64,000 bases of DNA from Gottfriedia sp049568075 (GCA_049568075.1 CP144911.1), one strand, 5' to 3'. Shown: positions 53,406 through 62,430, numbered from the stretch's first letter. The notes: a model not told the origin generated them from the letters alone. Program-made: numbers and translations.

Positions 53406-53651
53406 TTATTCATTTATAATTGGCATTCGATCTCTATGGCCACAAACGGGACATGTAACTAGCCGTTCATTCACTTTACCGGTTTTAAATGCTAAAGCAA
53501 AATTTAATTTTGATAATTTAAAGCGACTGCTACATCGAGGACAAACAAAATGAGTAGTTCTTGTGCGAATTTCTGAATATTTATAGATAAACACGAATGC
53601 TAATATTAATATAAGAATCGATTGAATAAGACCAGCTATAAATTGATTCAT
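53406..53651 (-). CDS. Small membrane zinc-ribbon protein
   Basis: An 81-residue protein. One N-terminal membrane helix (GLIQSILILILAFVFIYKY) is followed by a zinc ribbon with CPRCSSRFKLSKL and CPVCGHRDRMP. The layout, a helix and then a CxxC...CxxC ribbon, is seen in small unknown Bacillus proteins. Function is unknown. It is transcribed alone. Confidence 0.7.
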   Translation of the reverse strand: MNQFIAGLIQSILILILAFVFIYKYSEIRTRTTHFVCPRCSSRFKLSKLNFALAFKTGKVNERLVTCPVCGHRDRMPIINE

Positions 53652-53838
53652 ATCGTTATCCTACTTTCTTTTTTTATTTATAAGATCATAAAAAAATTAA
53701 TAGGTTTGATAATTAAAGAATCTAAAATAAAGCTAAAAAAGAAAATAATATTGAGGGAAATACCAAAAATAGGAAACAATAGAAACTAAGTACAAAATAA
53801 ATAAATAAAGATTGAACTAAATACGAAAGGAGAATTTT

Positions 53839-54264
53839 ATGAATTTAAAATTCTTGTTTATATTAAATGATTATATACCTACAGAACCGGCTTATGTTGC
53901 CAATACTGGAAAATATATAGATGGTTCATTAAATATCTATTTAAATGAAACTTTATTTTTTCATGATCCGAATTTAAATCTTACTGAGTTTGCGAGTCAA
54001 TTAAGTGAATGGGTTCAAAAGGTTCAAAATGGATCAAGAGATAACATGAATTATGAATCGATTAATCGAAATGAAGATCTTATGAATTTCCTATATAAAG
54101 GAGATGACAAGTGGGGGATTTATTCGGTGTGGCAAATGTTTGAACCGACAGAATATATTAATACGGAGGTATTAGTTGAGTCTGTAAATGGATTTCTTAC
54201 TGCGTTAAATGATGGACTTATTGAAATCAATTATGATTATACGTTAGATAAATTTAATCAGTAA
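53839..54264 (+). CDS. Hypothetical protein (DUF7878-like?)
   Basis: A 141-residue soluble protein with aromatic and acidic residues: YIDGSLNIYLNETLFFHDP, then LTEFASQLSEWVQKVQNG, and NYDYTLDKF at the end. The strand-helix pattern with an ELSxW segment resembles small unknown proteins that I loosely associate with DUF7878, which I cannot confirm. AAAGGAGAA precedes the ATG. A terminator follows at 54293. Confidence 0.6.
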   Translation: MNLKFLFILNDYIPTEPAYVANTGKYIDGSLNIYLNETLFFHDPNLNLTEFASQLSEWVQKVQNGSRDNMNYESINRNEDLMNFLYKGDDKWGIYSVWQMFEPTEYINTEVLVESVNGFLTALNDGLIEINYDYTLDKFNQ

Positions 54265-54292
54265 TTTTATGATTATTAATCAATGTTGTTTT

Positions 54293-54331
54293 ACTAAAAA
54301 AAAGAGTTGTAAGAGTAACTCTTTTTTTAGT
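54293..54331 (+). terminator. Terminator
   Basis: ACTAAAAAAAAGAGTT pairs with AACTCTTTTTTTAGT around GTAAGAGT. Confidence 0.85.
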
Positions 54332-54472
54332 GCATTCTGATAGGGGAATTTTACTAAAAAGATTTGATTTCATATGCTTAATTATCTTTTTAATTATAAT
54401 ATAAAGGTTTAAAAGGAGTAATGGGTAAGATGTTGAATTTTAATTAGAAAAGCGTAAAAAAATGGAGGATAA

Positions 54473-54838
54473 ATGAAAAAACTTCTAATCGTTTTTTGTA
54501 GTTGTATATTGCTTTTTGGCTGTTCAATGAAATCAAATACAGAGAGTAAAACTAGTGAAATTGTTGGAATCATTGGCGTTACTTCAATAGATACAATTAT
54601 TTATTCGGCGGATAAAGATCATGATTTCATTAATAAAATCGAAAAAGGTTTTAAATTAAAAAACATTGAGGATAAACAAATTGAATCCACAGATTTAAGA
54701 CTCACTTTTCTTGAGAAAGATGGTAAAAAAGAGGAATTTGAAGTGGACTACAAGCAAAGTATGTATTGGCAAAATGGAAAAGGATATAAACTTGATTCTA
54801 AGATAACCAAACTTTTACAGGAACAGTTTGGGAATTAA
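54473..54838 (+). CDS. Small lipoprotein
   Basis: A 121-residue lipoprotein. The signal peptide MKKLLIVFCSCILLFGC ends in the lipobox LFGC (Cys 17). The mature part has IIGVTSIDTIIYSADKDHDF and a C-terminal amphipathic region. No family is recognised. TGGAGGAT precedes the ATG. A truncated VOC gene follows. Confidence 0.72.
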   Translation: MKKLLIVFCSCILLFGCSMKSNTESKTSEIVGIIGVTSIDTIIYSADKDHDFINKIEKGFKLKNIEDKQIESTDLRLTFLEKDGKKEEFEVDYKQSMYWQNGKGYKLDSKITKLLQEQFGN

Positions 54839-54885
54839 ACAATAAAGAAGAGGGGCACACAGTTTTTCTAGATCCAGGTACCGTA

Positions 54886-55203
54886 TGGACTGAGAAAGTA
54901 GGCTTAAGTATTATTTCAGATAATAATAATGGTCAAGGAATGAGATGGATAGAAGTTGCACCTTCAAAAAATGCTGAAACAAGTATTGTACTTCATAATA
55001 AAGAATTAATTTCTCAAATACAGCCATCTCTTAATCTAGGTACACCTTCTTTAATGTTTTTTACAAATAAACTTGATGAAATGTATAGTGATTTAACGAA
55101 CAAGAATGTTACTGTTGGTGAAATTGTTGAAATGCCATATGGAAGAGTGTTTACCTTTGCTGATGGTGAGCAAAATTATTTTGCTGTAATGGAAAAAACG
55201 TAA
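54886..55203 (+). pseudogene. VOC (glyoxalase-fold) protein, N-terminus lost
   Basis: The frame reads WTEKVGLSIISDNNNGQGM, then RWIEVAPSKNAETSIVL and ends AVMEKT, the body of a vicinal-oxygen-chelate domain. The usual first strand (about 15-20 residues with the first metal histidine or Gln) is missing, and the upstream frame does not supply it. The only nearby ATG (54940) has no spaced ribosome site. It looks 5'-truncated, perhaps by the deletion that joined it to the lipoprotein gene. A terminator follows at 55224. Confidence 0.7.
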
Positions 55204-55221
55204 AAGATTTATGTAATATAA

Positions 55222-55254
55222 AGCACAGGGTAAAATATTACCTTGTGTTTTTTT
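55222..55254 (+). terminator. Terminator of VOC remnant
   Basis: CACAGGGTAA (55224-55233) pairs with TTACCTTGTG (55238-55247) and is followed by seven T. Confidence 0.75.
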
Positions 55255-55271
55255 ATAAATTTTATTTAAAA

Positions 55272-55300
55272 ATCACTTTTACCATGAAGGTAAAAGTGAT
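55272..55300 (-). terminator. Perfect hairpin, minus-strand terminator-like
   Basis: ATCACTTTTACC (55272-55283) and GGTAAAAGTGAT (55289-55300) are exact complements around ATGAA. On the minus strand the stem runs into TTTTTAAAT. No minus-strand gene upstream is evident, so its origin is unclear. Confidence 0.5.
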
Positions 55301-55539
55301 GTGTACCTGTTTGCCAATGCCACCAAGAAAACGAGGTTAATACAGGTTATGTTAGGAAATGGGAAAAGTTCATTTTTCCCGTATGGTAATAATTTCCTAA
55401 TAAGTAAATCATAGGAATTTTTAGATTGAGGATGATCTTGGGGAGTAATTGAGATTTTTATCAAGTAAATATCTAATTTTCTAAGTTATCTGTTAAAATA
55501 ATTCGTAAGAGATTAAATCATAAAAGGAGAAATCAACTT

Positions 55540-55689
55540 ATGATGAAAGTATTTTCAAAAAAAATCGTACTAATAGTCACTTCATTGATGATTTTACTAA
55601 TGATAAGTGGAGCGTTAATTTCTTTAACTTATATCCCTTTAAAAGTCAAAGGAAATCAAGAGAAACTGAAAATAACAGAAAGTAACTGA
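55540..55689 (+). CDS. 49-residue membrane protein
   Basis: A short ORF too small for many annotators. MMKVFSKKIVLIVTSLMILL begins a single hydrophobic helix to ISGALISLTYIP, followed by a charged tail with LKVKGNQEKLKI. AAAAGGAGAAATC is a good ribosome site. A terminator follows at 55702. Family unknown. Confidence 0.55.
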   Translation: MMKVFSKKIVLIVTSLMILLMISGALISLTYIPLKVKGNQEKLKITESN

Positions 55690-55701
55690 TATATTTTTTA
55701 A

Positions 55702-55731
55702 CAAAAAAGCTCTGAATAAGGGCTTTTTATA
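55702..55731 (+). terminator. Terminator of 49-residue gene
   Basis: AAAAAAGCTC pairs with GGGCTTTTTA around TGAATAA, with a short T tail. Confidence 0.6.
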
Positions 55732-55800
55732 GTTTAGAAGTTAAAATCACTTAATTAAATGCTACTACACTTGGTGAATATGAAGCTGGGGGAATATCTA

Positions 55801-56862
55801 ATGAGTCAAAAAAGAATTAGAGATTACGGTGTGAATATTGGGTACCTGGAAACAGGAAAACTAAATTCGATTACAGATGTTGAAGGGGTTACAGTAGGTC
55901 ATGTAACGATTAGCGATCAAGACATCCAAACTGGTGTTACAGCAATATTTCCTCATCAAGGTAATCTATTTAAGGATAAGTTAATCGCGTCATCGCATGT
56001 TTTTAATGGGTATGGTAAGTCGATGGGAACGATTCAGATTAATGAGTTAGGAACGATCGAAACGCCAATTATTTTAACAAATACGCTAAGCATTGGGACA
56101 GCTGCAGATGCTCTAATTGAATATATGTTAGAACATAATCCAGAAATAGGTCGTACGACAGGTACTGTTAACCCAGTAATTTGCGAGTGTAATGATATGC
56201 TTTTAAATGATGTACGAGCTAGATTTATTACGAAAGACCACGTTTTTCAGGCATTAAGTAATGCTTCTTCAGATGTGAAAGAAGGAACTGTTGGAGCAGG
56301 AACTGGAATGCTTTGTTATTCATTAAAAGGTGGGATTGGAACAGCTTCGAGAGTTATGAAGATGGAACATGGTACATATACAATGGGTGTTTTAGTCTTA
56401 TCTAACTTTGGGATTTTAAGCGATTTAAAAGTAAATGGAAAACCTGTTGGAGCGGAATTGCGAGACTATATTTTAAGGGAACGAGACGAACAAGATAAGG
56501 GTTCAATCATTATGATTGTTGCAACGGACCTTCCCGTATCTGAAAGGCAGCTAAATCGTATAATTAAAAGAACAGTTACCGGTTTATCAAGAACGGGCTC
56601 AATTATTACAACGGGAAGCGGTGAAGTCGTTATTGGCTTTTCTACTGCAACAAAAATTCCTCATGAAAAAACAGCGCATTACATTACGGTTCCGACAATA
56701 CATGAAGATGATATTGATCTCGCATTTAGAGCAGTAGGAGAAGCAACAGAAGAAGCAGTTTTAAACTCTTTAGTAACAGCAACACATATCGTTGGAAGAG
56801 ATGGAAATGAAAGACCAGCTTTTAAAGATTTAATAGAAAAATACAATGTTAAATTAATATAG
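55801..56862 (+). CDS. P1 (S58) family peptidase, DmpA-like
   Basis: A 353-residue autoproteolytic N-terminal nucleophile hydrolase of the DmpA/BapA aminopeptidase family, which may split N-terminal residues or beta-peptides. GVTVGHVTI, YGKSMGTIQINELG, TGTVNPVICECND and VGAGTGMLCYSLKGGIGTASR are strong family motifs. The expected self-cleavage pair is the Gly-Ser of DKGSIIMIVATDLPVS, so two chains would form. The ATG at 55801 has GGGGGAAT 5-10 bases upstream; an ATG at 55759 lacks a site. Cytoplasmic, no signal peptide. Confidence 0.9.
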   Translation: MSQKRIRDYGVNIGYLETGKLNSITDVEGVTVGHVTISDQDIQTGVTAIFPHQGNLFKDKLIASSHVFNGYGKSMGTIQINELGTIETPIILTNTLSIGTAADALIEYMLEHNPEIGRTTGTVNPVICECNDMLLNDVRARFITKDHVFQALSNASSDVKEGTVGAGTGMLCYSLKGGIGTASRVMKMEHGTYTMGVLVLSNFGILSDLKVNGKPVGAELRDYILRERDEQDKGSIIMIVATDLPVSERQLNRIIKRTVTGLSRTGSIITTGSGEVVIGFSTATKIPHEKTAHYITVPTIHEDDIDLAFRAVGEATEEAVLNSLVTATHIVGRDGNERPAFKDLIEKYNVKLI

Positions 56863-56983
56863 ATTATGGAATTCAAAAATCTAACTAGAAAGAAAAGACT
56901 TCTATAAAGTTCTAATAACGAAATAAATTTCATAAAATACTCTTAATCTTAAAGATGGACAAGCATTAAGTTAGGAGGATACT

Positions 56984-57244
56984 ATGAAAAAAATTGTATT
57001 TTTTGTTTCTACATTTGTCATTTGCTTATGTGTTAGTTTTTTAGCTTTTGATCAAATTGGTCTAAAAAAGACTAATGTAAAAGAACGCATTCAGATTAAA
57101 ACTCAAAATGAAGAAATTGCCGATAAAAATATAAATATATTGAAACTACCTTTGCCAAATGCAGATCAAAGAAAATATAGTGTAAAAAAATTACCGATCA
57201 ATGGCGGTCAAATAGAAATTAAAAAATTAAACAATAAATCATAA
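56984..57244 (+). CDS. Small membrane-anchored or secreted protein
   Basis: An 86-residue protein. A basic start and one hydrophobic segment (MKKIVFFVSTFVICLCVSFL) are followed by a lysine-rich soluble tail of about 60 residues. TAGGAGGAT is a strong ribosome site. No family. A terminator follows. Confidence 0.65.
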   Translation: MKKIVFFVSTFVICLCVSFLAFDQIGLKKTNVKERIQIKTQNEEIADKNINILKLPLPNADQRKYSVKKLPINGGQIEIKKLNNKS

Positions 57245-57277
57245 TAATGTATATGACTAAGTGAAAATTAATCAGAT

Positions 57278-57319
57278 AAAATGACAGACCTAATCGAATA
57301 GTAAAGGGCTGTCATTTTT
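57278..57319 (+). terminator. Terminator
   Basis: AAATGACAG (57278-57286) pairs with CTGTCATTT (57309-57317), followed by TTTAG. Confidence 0.75.
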
Positions 57320-57428
57320 TAGTTCCGGCTAGAAATAAATAAGTTTTAATAAAAGATTTTACGTCATCTAATTTGATAGAAAGATAGATGCTATAATCGA
57401 AAAGGAATAACTACTAGAGGAATATAGT

Positions 57429-57969
57429 GTGCACATTTTTGACCATTTAGATGAATTGCAAGTAGATCTAAAAGAGAGAAACTTTGAGGAGCTTGAAGAG
57501 AAGTAATTTAATAGATGTAATCAATTAGCGGGGACTGAAAGGGCTAATAAAATTAGGCAAATTGATTTAAAAGATTATATAAAAGAATTGAAAATGGGAC
57601 TTGAACAGTCAATAAAAATTGCTATTGAACTAGATTCCAAAGCAATCCATTTTGAATATGTTTTAGATCATAATTGGGAAGGTGCATTTTACATATGTGA
57701 AGAATACAATCCGTTAGAAGAATGTGATGAAGATTGGGCTTGTAATTGGACCGATGACTTTGGAGGTCCAAGTTTAAAACAATTTGCTGAAATTTATGAG
57801 GAAAACGGTTCGTAGTAATTTAGCAATCGGTACAACAATATACCTAGTTGCAAGAACAGTTATATCTTACATAAGAGCTTTAAATGAGCTACCTAATCAA
57901 ATTACAATTCCTATATGCATCGCATTTCATGACCAAGACCCAATTCTAAGAATTAATGAGGAGCATTGA
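57429..57969 (+). pseudogene. Hypothetical gene with nonsense codon and frameshift
   Basis: GTG 57429 starts MHIFDHLDELQVDLKERNFE, then TAA at 57504, then FNRCNQLAGTERANKIRQID in the same frame. It runs on through HFEYVLDHNWEGAFYICEEYN and DWACNWTDDFGGPS to ENGS and TAG near 57815. The following frame (+1) reads NLAIGTTIYLVARTVISYIR and ends PILRINEEH at 57969, completing the protein. Intact length would be about 180 residues. The Trp/Cys-rich DWACNW segment marks a family I cannot name. Confidence 0.65.
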
Positions 57970-57991
57970 TAACTATATCAATGCTTTTTTC
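57962..57991 (+). terminator. Terminator of pseudogene
   Basis: AGCATTGAT (57962-57970) pairs with ATCAATGCT (57977-57985), followed by TTTTT. The left arm overlaps the pseudogene stop. Confidence 0.8.
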
Positions 57992-58113
57992 TATTTTCAA
58001 AATCTATAAGAACTGTTTTGAGTGCCTCTTTTATTTTTAAAAAAAGGTAGGACTATAACAAAACAAATAGAATAATAACTTATAAGAAATATAAAGTTCA
58101 TGGAGGGTAAATA

Positions 58114-58599
58114 ATGAAAATTGCTTTTCTTATCATTGATATGCAAAAAATATTTTTAGAGGATAAAAAAGAATCATTGAATGTCGAAGGTGCATGTGAA
58201 TATATAAACTTTGTTGCTGATCGTATCCGATTAAAAGATCACTTAGTTATACATGTTCAAGATATCGAAGGAGCAGAGGAACTAAATTCAGAATTACTTT
58301 CTTTCATCCCAGAAATTAAAGTTGAAGAACAAGATATTTGTGTTACAAAAGAACATTCAAATGCATTTTGGAATACTGAGTTAGAGCAGATTTTGAAAGG
58401 AAATGACGTTGAGTTAGTAATAATAGCTGGATTTGCAGCAGAGCACTGTGTTCTATTTACTTATAACGGAGCTAGCGAAAGGGGCTTTAAACCAGTCTTA
58501 TTGCAAAATGGAATACTTAGTACAAAAAGTGATGTAATAACTCAAACGTATCGTGATCGAAACATTATTTCATACAATGTTGTCCCATACCTTATTTAA
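58114..58599 (+). CDS. Isochorismatase-like cysteine hydrolase
   Basis: A 161-residue hydrolase of the isochorismatase/nicotinamidase fold. The catalytic triad is in place: Asp in FLIIDMQKIFL, Lys in VTKEHSNAFWNTEL, and Cys in GFAAEHCVLFT. The substrate is unknown. TGGAGGGT precedes the ATG. A weak GCTC-GAGC hairpin follows. Confidence 0.88.
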   Translation: MKIAFLIIDMQKIFLEDKKESLNVEGACEYINFVADRIRLKDHLVIHVQDIEGAEELNSELLSFIPEIKVEEQDICVTKEHSNAFWNTELEQILKGNDVELVIIAGFAAEHCVLFTYNGASERGFKPVLLQNGILSTKSDVITQTYRDRNIISYNVVPYLI

Positions 58600-58675
58600 T
58601 AGAATGATAACATAAAAAATGCTCTTATAAGTCATGGTAATTTGAGCTCTATTTTGAAATGGAGAATAAACAAAG

Positions 58676-58715
58676 AAACCACAAGTTAAAATTAATCATC
58701 TTGTGGTTCTAATTT
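58676..58715 (-). terminator. Terminator of small minus-strand gene
   Basis: AACCACAAG and CTTGTGGTT form a stem downstream (minus direction) of the 47-residue ORF; the minus side runs into TTTCTTTG. Confidence 0.55.
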
Positions 58716-58753
58716 TATCTATAGGAAATTTAGACAACCTTCCTCATATTCTT

Positions 58754-58897
58754 CTAATGGATACGGATTAATTCATAAATATCAGAGTCAAAACGAACTC
58801 TTGTATGCTTGGATTCAATTCGTTCAATTTCTTCTATTTCTTCTCGTATCTCTCCAAACCACCAAAATTTGATTTCAGTTAAAAAATTAGTAAGCAT
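58754..58897 (-). CDS. 47-residue hypothetical protein
   Basis: A short minus-strand ORF: MLTNFLTEIKFWWFGEIREE, then EIEEIERIESKHTRVRFDSD and YELIRIH. Start preceded by AGGGGGAAT, which supports expression. An amphipathic helix with WW and a highly acidic middle part is visible. No family is known to me. Confidence 0.6.
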   Translation of the reverse strand: MLTNFLTEIKFWWFGEIREEIEEIERIESKHTRVRFDSDIYELIRIH

Positions 58898-59184
58898 TGT
58901 ATTCCCCCTAGTTTGAATAATGCCTTAACACTATTAGATTATAAATCCATTTTTTTAAGCTAAGATTAATCTGATGTAAAGGTTAGCAAAGTTTTTTATA
59001 TAGAGAAATAAGATTTAAAATTTTCTTAATTAGATGGTGAATTTATTAATTTCCAACCGTTTTAGAATTAATTTTAAATAAAGTTGAATTAGTTTAAAGG
59101 AAAATTATGGATGGATGTAGAATACTAATCTATACCTCAAAGATTTATCCTTTATGAATAAATCCCAAAAAGGAGTTGGTAGGC

Positions 59185-60141
59185 ATGTCTAAATTTAGAT
59201 TAATTCCTTACAAGCTGGAAGAAGTTAAAGGTAGTACAAATGAAGTACCACCTGGAGTTCGTTTAATTGATGCTAAATCTATTTGGGACAAAGGGTGTCA
59301 AGGGGAAGACGTGGTTGTAGCAGTTATTGATACTGGCTGTCAGACTGATCACCCTGAATTACAAGAGCGAATTATTGGTGGATATAATTTTACTGAAGAT
59401 TACGGTGGGGATCCTAACGTATTCTTAGATAATAATGGTCACGGTACACATGTATGTGGAACGATTGCAGCTTCTGAAAATGGAGAAGGGGTTGTAGGAG
59501 TAGCTCCAAAAGCTAAACTTCTCGTTTTAAAAGTACTAACTGGTGCTGGGGAAGGTAGCATTGAATCAATTGTACAAGCGATTGATTATGCGACGAATTG
59601 GAAAGGCTCTAATGGAGAAACTGTTCGAGTGATTTCAATGTCATTAGGTGGTCCAGAGGATGATTCTTCGTTGCATGAAGCGATTCAAAGAGCGGTTGAA
59701 CAAAATATAGCCGTTGTATGCGCAGCTGGTAACGAAGGTGATGGAGATGGCTCAACCAATGAATATAGCTATCCAGGTGCTTACGATGAAGTTATAGAAG
59801 TAGGTTCCGTAAGTCTTCAAAAACGATTATCTAATTTTAGTAATACCAATAACGAAATTGATTTAGTTGCTCCGGGAGAAAAGATTCTTTCGACTTATCC
59901 GACAAATCAATATGCTGTTCTTTCTGGTACATCAATGGCAACACCACATGTATCTGGGGCAATTGCATTATTAATTCAACAGTTTGAGTCTGAGAATAAT
60001 GAGAAAATCACTGAACCAGATTTGTTCGAACTGCTAATAAGTCATACAGTACCAATCGGATACAGTACGTTTGAGGAAGGCCATGGACTTTTAAATCTAG
60101 GCGTAAATATACCCTCAAAATCTCCGAATGTAATAAAATAA
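59185..60141 (+). CDS. isp: Intracellular subtilisin-type serine protease
   Basis: A 318-residue intracellular subtilisin without signal peptide. The N-terminal LIPYKLEEV is the LIPY motif that blocks the active site in the zymogen until removed. Catalytic Asp is in VVAVIDTGCQTDHPEL, His in NNGHGTHVCGTIA, and Ser in SGTSMATPHVSGA; the oxyanion Asn is in CAAGNEGDGDG. Expected to act late in growth and sporulation (family knowledge). AAAGGAG is 9 bases before the ATG 59185; a TTG at 59176 is the alternative. A strong terminator follows. Confidence 0.95.
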   Translation: MSKFRLIPYKLEEVKGSTNEVPPGVRLIDAKSIWDKGCQGEDVVVAVIDTGCQTDHPELQERIIGGYNFTEDYGGDPNVFLDNNGHGTHVCGTIAASENGEGVVGVAPKAKLLVLKVLTGAGEGSIESIVQAIDYATNWKGSNGETVRVISMSLGGPEDDSSLHEAIQRAVEQNIAVVCAAGNEGDGDGSTNEYSYPGAYDEVIEVGSVSLQKRLSNFSNTNNEIDLVAPGEKILSTYPTNQYAVLSGTSMATPHVSGAIALLIQQFESENNEKITEPDLFELLISHTVPIGYSTFEEGHGLLNLGVNIPSKSPNVIK

Positions 60142-60149
60142 TAGGTAAG

Positions 60150-60187
60150 GTCCCGGATAGTGTTGGTAGACTATTCGGGACTTTTTG
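60150..60187 (+). terminator. Terminator of isp
   Basis: GTCCCGGATAGT (60150-60161) pairs with ACTATTCGGGAC (60170-60181), followed by TTTTT. Confidence 0.9.
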
Positions 60188-60225
60188 GTGAGTAGAAAAA
60201 AGTAAAATTAATAGAGGTGAAAGGA

Positions 60226-61296
60226 ATGTTTAAAAATCAACTAACTGAACTTTTAAAGATAGAATATCCAATTATTCAAGCTCCGATGGCTGGGGGAATC
60301 ACAATTTCAAATTTTGTAGCTGAAGTATCAAATTGTGGAGCTTTAGGTACAATCGGAGCAGGCTATATGACTCCATCACAAATACGTGAACAAATTAGAG
60401 AAATAAAAAAGTTAACAAATAAAAGCTTCGGAATTAATCTATTTGTCCCAAATGATTTTAGAGTAAACGAAAATGAAATTTCAAAATCCAATAATTTATT
60501 ACAACCTTTCAATGAAGAATTAAATATAAAAAAAAATGACCTCGTACAAGTTCAAAATTTCCATTCTTATAATGATACATTTCACGAACAAATAAAAGTG
60601 ATCATTGAAGAAGGTGTTCCTAATTGTTCATTTACATTCGGTATACCTTCAAAGGAAATAATAGAAGAGTTAAAGCTTCATAATATTATTTTGATTGGAA
60701 CAGCAACTACTGTAAATGAAGCAATTGAAATTGAGAAATCAGGAATAGATCTAATTGTCGTACAAGGTAGTGAAGCAGGTGGACATCGAGGTAATTTCTT
60801 AAACGAACATGAGGAAAGTTTAATTGGATTAATGTCGCTAATTCCACAAGTAGTTGATCAGGTTAGTATTCCAGTAATTGCAGCAGGTGGAATTATGGAC
60901 GGAAGAGGCTTAATGGCGTCTCTTTGTTTAGGAGCGAAAGCCGTTCAAATGGGTACTGCTTTTCTAACCTGTATTGAAAGTGGGGCACATGAAGTACATA
61001 AGAATGCTATTCTAAATTCTACTGAAGACCAGTTAGTTTTAACCCGAGCATTTTCAGGGAAATGGGCAAGAGGAATTGAAAACAAATTTATTACCGAAAT
61101 GAAAAAATACGAAGCAGATTTACCACAGTTTCCGGTTCAAAATACGATTACCCAAACGATGAGAAAAGCGTCCTCTGTACAAAATAATAAAGAGTTTATG
61201 TCACTTTGGTCAGGACAAAGTCCTAGATTAGCTAAAAAGGAATCGGTAGAAAACTTAATAAATGAAATAATGGATGAAGCTAAAAAACGTTTATAA
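60226..61296 (+). CDS. Nitronate monooxygenase
   Basis: A 356-residue FMN enzyme of the 2-nitropropane dioxygenase family, which oxidises toxic propionate-3-nitronate and related nitronates. Landmarks are EYPIIQAPMAGGITISNFV, VQGSEAGGHRG, IPVIAAGGIMDGRGL and LGAKAVQMGTAFL (FMN phosphate binding). ATG 60226 has GAGGTG 5 bases upstream. A nested terminator follows. Confidence 0.93.
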   Translation: MFKNQLTELLKIEYPIIQAPMAGGITISNFVAEVSNCGALGTIGAGYMTPSQIREQIREIKKLTNKSFGINLFVPNDFRVNENEISKSNNLLQPFNEELNIKKNDLVQVQNFHSYNDTFHEQIKVIIEEGVPNCSFTFGIPSKEIIEELKLHNIILIGTATTVNEAIEIEKSGIDLIVVQGSEAGGHRGNFLNEHEESLIGLMSLIPQVVDQVSIPVIAAGGIMDGRGLMASLCLGAKAVQMGTAFLTCIESGAHEVHKNAILNSTEDQLVLTRAFSGKWARGIENKFITEMKKYEADLPQFPVQNTITQTMRKASSVQNNKEFMSLWSGQSPRLAKKESVENLINEIMDEAKKRL

Positions 61297-61332
61297 AAAG
61301 AAATTTGATAAAATTAAAATTTTAGCCAAGTA

Positions 61333-61387
61333 AAAAAAGGTTCTAATAGGTTTTTTTCAAAAAACCTATATTGAGAACCTTTTTTTA
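61333..61387 (+). terminator. Bidirectional nested terminator
   Basis: AAAAAAGGTTCT pairs with AGAACCTTTTTTT, and an inner ATAGGTTTTTT pairs with AAAAAACCTAT. It lies between convergent genes. Confidence 0.85.
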
Positions 61388-61403
61388 TAAAATCATTCTT
61401 TTG

Positions 61404-62036
61404 TTACTTTAAAAGCATACGATCAATATACGATTTTATAGCTTCAATATTACCAGATACTTGTTCTTCTCTTTGTTCATCTTTTTTTATTTTATCTAGT
61501 GATTTTTCTAAAATCGTTTTTGCTTCCGATTGAGGGATTACAACTACTCCATCTGCATCACCAACAATGATATCACCTGGGTTAACTGATGTACCTCCAC
61601 ATGAAATTGGGATATTAATATCACCTACTCCAATTTTTCCACTTGCAGCTACGGTAGTTCCTTTACAGAATACAGGGAAATTTAATTTTTTAATACCGCT
61701 TATATCCCTGATTACCCCATCAACAACTATTGCGCTAACACCCATTGTTTGTGCCATTCCAACAACAAAGTCTCCTGCAATTGCCCGGTATCGATCCCCT
61801 TTTGCATCGATTACGATGACATCTCCTGGGTTTGCTTCACGAATTGCCTTTAATACAGCCAAGTTATCACCAACAGGAATTTTAACAGTCAGTGCCCTTC
61901 CTGCGAATCTATATTCTTCTTTTAAAGGCTTTATGGACGGATCCATATTATTAAGACCATCCATTACATCTGAAATACAAGTTGTTGGTATATTTTTAAA
62001 TTGATTAATAATAGAAATCACTCCCTTATAAATCAT
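61404..62036 (-). CDS. RraA-family protein (HMG aldolase-like)
   Basis: A 210-residue trimeric protein of the RraA / 4-hydroxy-4-methyl-2-oxoglutarate aldolase family. TTCISDVMDGLNNMD, GRALTVKIPVGDN, GDVIVIDAKGDRYRAIAGD and IVGDADGVVVIP are family hallmarks. In bacteria without RNase E such proteins are probably aldolases or of unknown function. The start is unclear: ATG 62036 has no ribosome site, while an AAGGGAG within the first codons could serve a later start, including a GTG at 62021 or an ATT codon. Confidence 0.87.
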   Translation of the reverse strand: MIYKGVISIINQFKNIPTTCISDVMDGLNNMDPSIKPLKEEYRFAGRALTVKIPVGDNLAVLKAIREANPGDVIVIDAKGDRYRAIAGDFVVGMAQTMGVSAIVVDGVIRDISGIKKLNFPVFCKGTTVAASGKIGVGDINIPISCGGTSVNPGDIIVGDADGVVVIPQSEAKTILEKSLDKIKKDEQREEQVSGNIEAIKSYIDRMLLK

Positions 62037-62430
62037 TTATTTAATGAAATTATATAAATAATATGTTCTCGTGAGAATTTCGAAAAAATTATTAAGCTTG
62101 ATAAAAAATAATTATTGAATTCAGAAAGGTTGCAATAGATTAATATCGAATAAAATAAGTTGATAATAAAAAACAGTGTAATCTTTAAACATCTTGAATT
62201 TAAACATCATGTTAATAAGGATCTCTGATTGAAGTGGAAATAAGTTACTTTCAAAAAAAGTTTAGAGGTTCATTAAGCTTCACTATATTATTAATATTTT
62301 ACATTCGTCTATTTTTAGACCAGTCCTATTTAAATTAAGAGTTTGCTTAAGAATGTAACATGATTGACTTCATTATTTAATATATAGATTTATCCTTGTA
62401 TAGTAACATTTAATTAAGGAGTTGAGGTGC
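62037..62430. other. AT-rich intergenic region
   Basis: About 390 bases between divergent genes without coding potential. A TTGACT at about 62363 may be a -35 box, but no good -10 partner is seen. TTAAGGAG at the end is the ribosome site of the next gene. Confidence 0.4.
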
